64,000 nt of DNA, taken from positions 62,001-126,000 of the forward strand of contig NZ_JAJQTQ010000001.1 in NCBI RefSeq assembly GCF_029081005.1, in the 5' to 3' direction. Shown piece by piece: positions 61,976 to 64,000 of this stretch. Position 1 is the first letter of the stretch; each line of letters starts with the position of its first letter. This DNA comes from Halomonas elongata. GTDB lineage: Bacteria > Pseudomonadota > Gammaproteobacteria > Pseudomonadales > Halomonadaceae. The notes beneath the pieces are model-generated. The model was not told the DNA's origin, did no database searches, and saw only the letters and a list, made by a program, of their open reading frames with translations. Both the position numbers and the translations under genes were made by a program.

Positions 61976-63412
61976 TCAGGTCGACGACTCGCCATCCAGT
62001 TCGCGGCGCATCATGGTGTCGCTGTACGCCACGCCATAGCGACGTCGCGACCAGGCATACAAGGCCAGCCCAAGCAGCGTCCAGACGGCGAAGATACCCC
62101 ATTCCACCATCGACAGTGCCGACGGACTGCCGGGCAGGTAGAGCCCGATCAACGCGATGGAGAGCAACACCGAGAGAGCACCGACGGTCTTGCCCCGGCG
62201 CACACGAAATGGACGCTCCAATTCGGGTTCTCGACGGCGCAGCACGACGAAGGACAGCGCGACGAACAGGTAGGCGATGACGATGCCCAGACCACCGGCT
62301 ACTACCAGCCAGACCAGCGCCGGCCGACCGAAGAAGGGAGCGATGGCCGACAGCAGCCCCATGACCAGGATAGCGTTGGTCGGTGTACGGTGCCTGGGAT
62401 GCAGCTTGGCGAGAAACGCCGGCAGCATGCCGGCGTGCGCCAGAGCATAGATAGCTCGAGACCCCCCGATATAGAAGGCGTTCCAACTGGTGATGATGCC
62501 GGCGATCCCCGCCAGGATCATGAGGTTCCCCGCCCAGGGGGCCTGAAAGACCGCCTGCATGGCATCGGGTACCGCCAGCGAGCTCTCGGCCAGTGCCGGG
62601 GAATCGAGCATCAAGGCAGTCCCGAGGATGATGAGGGCATACCAGAAGACGGCCAGGATCACCGAGATCATCAGCACGCGACCGATCTCCCGAAATGGCA
62701 GGTTGATCTCTTCAGCAGCCTGGGGGATCACGTCAAAGCCGACGAACATGAACGGCACCATGATGATCACCGCCATGATGCCGCCGATCACGCCCTCCTC
62801 CACGTTGAACAGCGGGTCCATAGTGGCGGCGTTACCTTCGAACAGGGCTCCAGTGATGAACATGATACCCACTACCAGGATCAGCAGCGTCACGACCTTC
62901 TGTACCAGGGCCGCCGTACGTACACCGATATAGTTGATCCATGTCATCACCACCGAGCCGGCTACACCAACCGCCACCCAGGTCGCGTTGACGTCCCAAC
63001 CAGCGATGGTCCACATCCGCCCCACCGCATAATTCGGGAAGAGATGCTCCACCACGGTCGGCAAGGCCACGGCTTCGAAGGAGACGACGCTGACATAGCC
63101 CAGTGTGATCGCCCAGGTACAAAGAAAGGACGCGAAGTGGCCCAAGGCCCGATAACTGTAGACATGCTCTCCCCCCACCTGAGGCATCGCCGAAGCCAGT
63201 TCTGCATAAGTCAGCCCCACCAGGACGATCACGGCGCCCCCCAGCAGGAAGGCGACGATGGCCCCCAGGCTACCGGCCGACTGGATCCAGTTTCCGGTCA
63301 TCACGATCCAGCCCCAGCCGATCATCGCGCCGAACGCCAGAGCCAGCACATCCTTGCGTGCCAATACCCGTGTCAGTCGTGTCGTGTCATCATGCATACG
63401 TCGATTGTCCAT
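61976..63412 (-). CDS. APC-family amino acid/amine transporter
   Basis: 478 residues, about 12 transmembrane helices, amino acid-polyamine-organocation superfamily. Seen: ALAFGAMIGWGWIVMTGNWIQSAGSLGAIVAFLLGG (helix 1 GAMIGWGW motif), ELASAMPQVGGEHVYSYRALG and SWNAFYIGGSRAIYALAHAGMLP. Substrate unknown; position upstream of the glutarate genes suggests a lysine-, glutamate- or amine-related solute. Start ATG at 63412 or 63397; no clear ribosome site for either. The upstream 250 bases hold its AT-rich promoter side and little else. Confidence 0.88.
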   Translation of the reverse strand: MDNRRMHDDTTRLTRVLARKDVLALAFGAMIGWGWIVMTGNWIQSAGSLGAIVAFLLGGAVIVLVGLTYAELASAMPQVGGEHVYSYRALGHFASFLCTWAITLGYVSVVSFEAVALPTVVEHLFPNYAVGRMWTIAGWDVNATWVAVGVAGSVVMTWINYIGVRTAALVQKVVTLLILVVGIMFITGALFEGNAATMDPLFNVEEGVIGGIMAVIIMVPFMFVGFDVIPQAAEEINLPFREIGRVLMISVILAVFWYALIILGTALMLDSPALAESSLAVPDAMQAVFQAPWAGNLMILAGIAGIITSWNAFYIGGSRAIYALAHAGMLPAFLAKLHPRHRTPTNAILVMGLLSAIAPFFGRPALVWLVVAGGLGIVIAYLFVALSFVVLRRREPELERPFRVRRGKTVGALSVLLSIALIGLYLPGSPSALSMVEWGIFAVWTLLGLALYAWSRRRYGVAYSDTMMRRELDGESST

Positions 63413-63663
63413 CTTGTTGTCGGCTGTTCGTATCGTTCACTTTATAAATCGCCGTAAAAAATAAACAACATTCACGCCTGGCACAAGACAACACGGGCCG
63501 TCGTTTCCTCCCTCTTTTGTCGTAGAAGCTTGCCGCCGTATCCCCCCTTCGCCCTGTCGGCCGACTTCCCCTCGGTGACCTTCCAAATCGGGCTTGCGAG
63601 ACACTGGCGAAAGTGGGAAAAAGGTTGCATCCTGTAGCGGTCGACCCGTCCCACTGGAGCATC

Positions 63664-63942
63664 ATGAGCACGGCAAGCCATACCTTCGAGACGGATCCCA
63701 GCGATCCTCCTCCACGAAGATGCCCTGACCTCGACGTCAGGGACCTTGAACAACGCACGCGCCTCATGCGCATCATTACTCGGCTGATCGCCGTATCGGA
63801 CCTCGGCAGCCGCGATATCGCCCGCCGCGCCGGCCTGCCAATGCAGAAGATCAGCGACCTCCTCGCCGGGCGCCTGGAGCAGCTGACGCTCGACGAGCTG
63901 CAAAGCCTGCGGCGGACCATCGACCCCGAACTCACGTCCTGA
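63664..63942 (+). CDS. Small XRE/HigA-like helix-turn-helix protein
   Basis: 92 residues. A helix-turn-helix of the XRE type: LGSRDIARRAGLPMQKISDLLAGRLEQLTLDELQSL, where DIARRAGLPMQKISDLLAG is the DNA-reading pair of helices. Length and layout match solitary HigA-type antitoxins or small XRE regulators. No toxin-like ORF lies next to it within the window. Start ATG at 63664 with GGAG upstream; an in-frame ATG at 63613 is less likely. A GC-rich hairpin follows. Confidence 0.75.
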   Translation: MSTASHTFETDPSDPPPRRCPDLDVRDLEQRTRLMRIITRLIAVSDLGSRDIARRAGLPMQKISDLLAGRLEQLTLDELQSLRRTIDPELTS

Positions 63943-63954
63943 CGACGCATGCGC

Positions 63955-63983
63955 GGCGGCGGCCTTGTTGTGCCACCGCCGCC
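63955..63983 (+). terminator. Hairpin after the XRE gene
   Basis: GGCGGCGG (63955-63962) pairs with CCGCCGCC (63976-63983) across a 13-base loop, 12 bases after the stop. A short CGCTTTCGC follows. Probably a terminator; no T-run. Confidence 0.45.
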
Positions 63984-64000
63984 CGCTTTCGCAATCCCCA

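Overview
The window reads as chromosomal DNA of a high-GC, halophilic gammaproteobacterium, most likely a Halomonadaceae member (Halomonas or a near relative). This is an inference from gene content: choline-O-sulfate and betaine/carnitine use, several TRAP transporters, glycolate oxidase, hydroxyproline catabolism and YbiI/GlaH/LhgO homologues. It also fits the acidic, GC-rich coding style. No rRNA, tRNA, prophage or CRISPR array was seen. Gene density is high and no gene-free stretch exceeds about 290 bases.

Layout. 1-3966: glycolate oxidase glcDEFG (glcD cut by the window edge), with a heptanucleotide repeat tract read through by glcF. 4040-5690: a YbiI-type zinc-finger gene followed by a solo TnpB (IS200/IS605-type) element placed between two converging gene ends. 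5704-10155: choline-O-sulfate module (LysR, choline sulfatase, BCCT transporter). 10404-13774: EamA exporter, GNAT-nitrilase fusion, MtfA peptidase. 13850-14828: small cysteine-containing/DUF411 gene set. 14856-18106: LysR, gamma-butyrobetaine dioxygenase and an orphan betaine-type binding protein. 18212-22378: TVP38 protein, glycosyltransferase, LysR and D-malate/tartrate dehydrogenase.

22497-33988 is a trans-4-hydroxy-L-proline catabolic region: 2-epimerase, D-hydroxyproline dehydrogenase, NhaC-type transporter, DapA-family deaminase, 2-oxoglutarate semialdehyde dehydrogenase and a GntR/FCD regulator. An alkaline phosphatase is interspersed, and a methyltransferase and an exported SMP-30 protein lie at the far end. 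AT-rich operator-like sites built on ATGTAT-N3-ATACAT sit in the three divergent promoter regions and tie the methyltransferase and SMP-30 genes to the regulon. 34201-38575: astE and an arginine-type ABC importer. 38672-41417: MerR-type Cd/Pb regulator and a P1B ATPase.

41498-50950 is one minus-strand set: LysR, a TRAP transporter (dctQ, dctM, dctP), a glutamine-synthetase-like ligase, an aldehyde dehydrogenase, an iron alcohol dehydrogenase and a class I amidotransferase. I read it as a gamma-glutamylation pathway for an amino alcohol or similar amine. Two of its intergenic gaps hold the same heptanucleotide repeat family as glcF-glcG. 51011-54697: LysR/YeiH pair and purE-purK. 54984-59331: lipoprotein and a TAXI-TRAP system with a DUF1850 protein. 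59546-63412: glutarate-to-2-oxoglutarate route (GlaH, LhgO) and an APC transporter. 63664-63942: a small XRE-type DNA-binding protein.

The most unusual signals are the dispersed inverted heptad repeats at 3' ends of genes inside operons, the hydroxyproline regulon with its unexplained methyltransferase, and the predicted gamma-glutamyl amino-alcohol operon.
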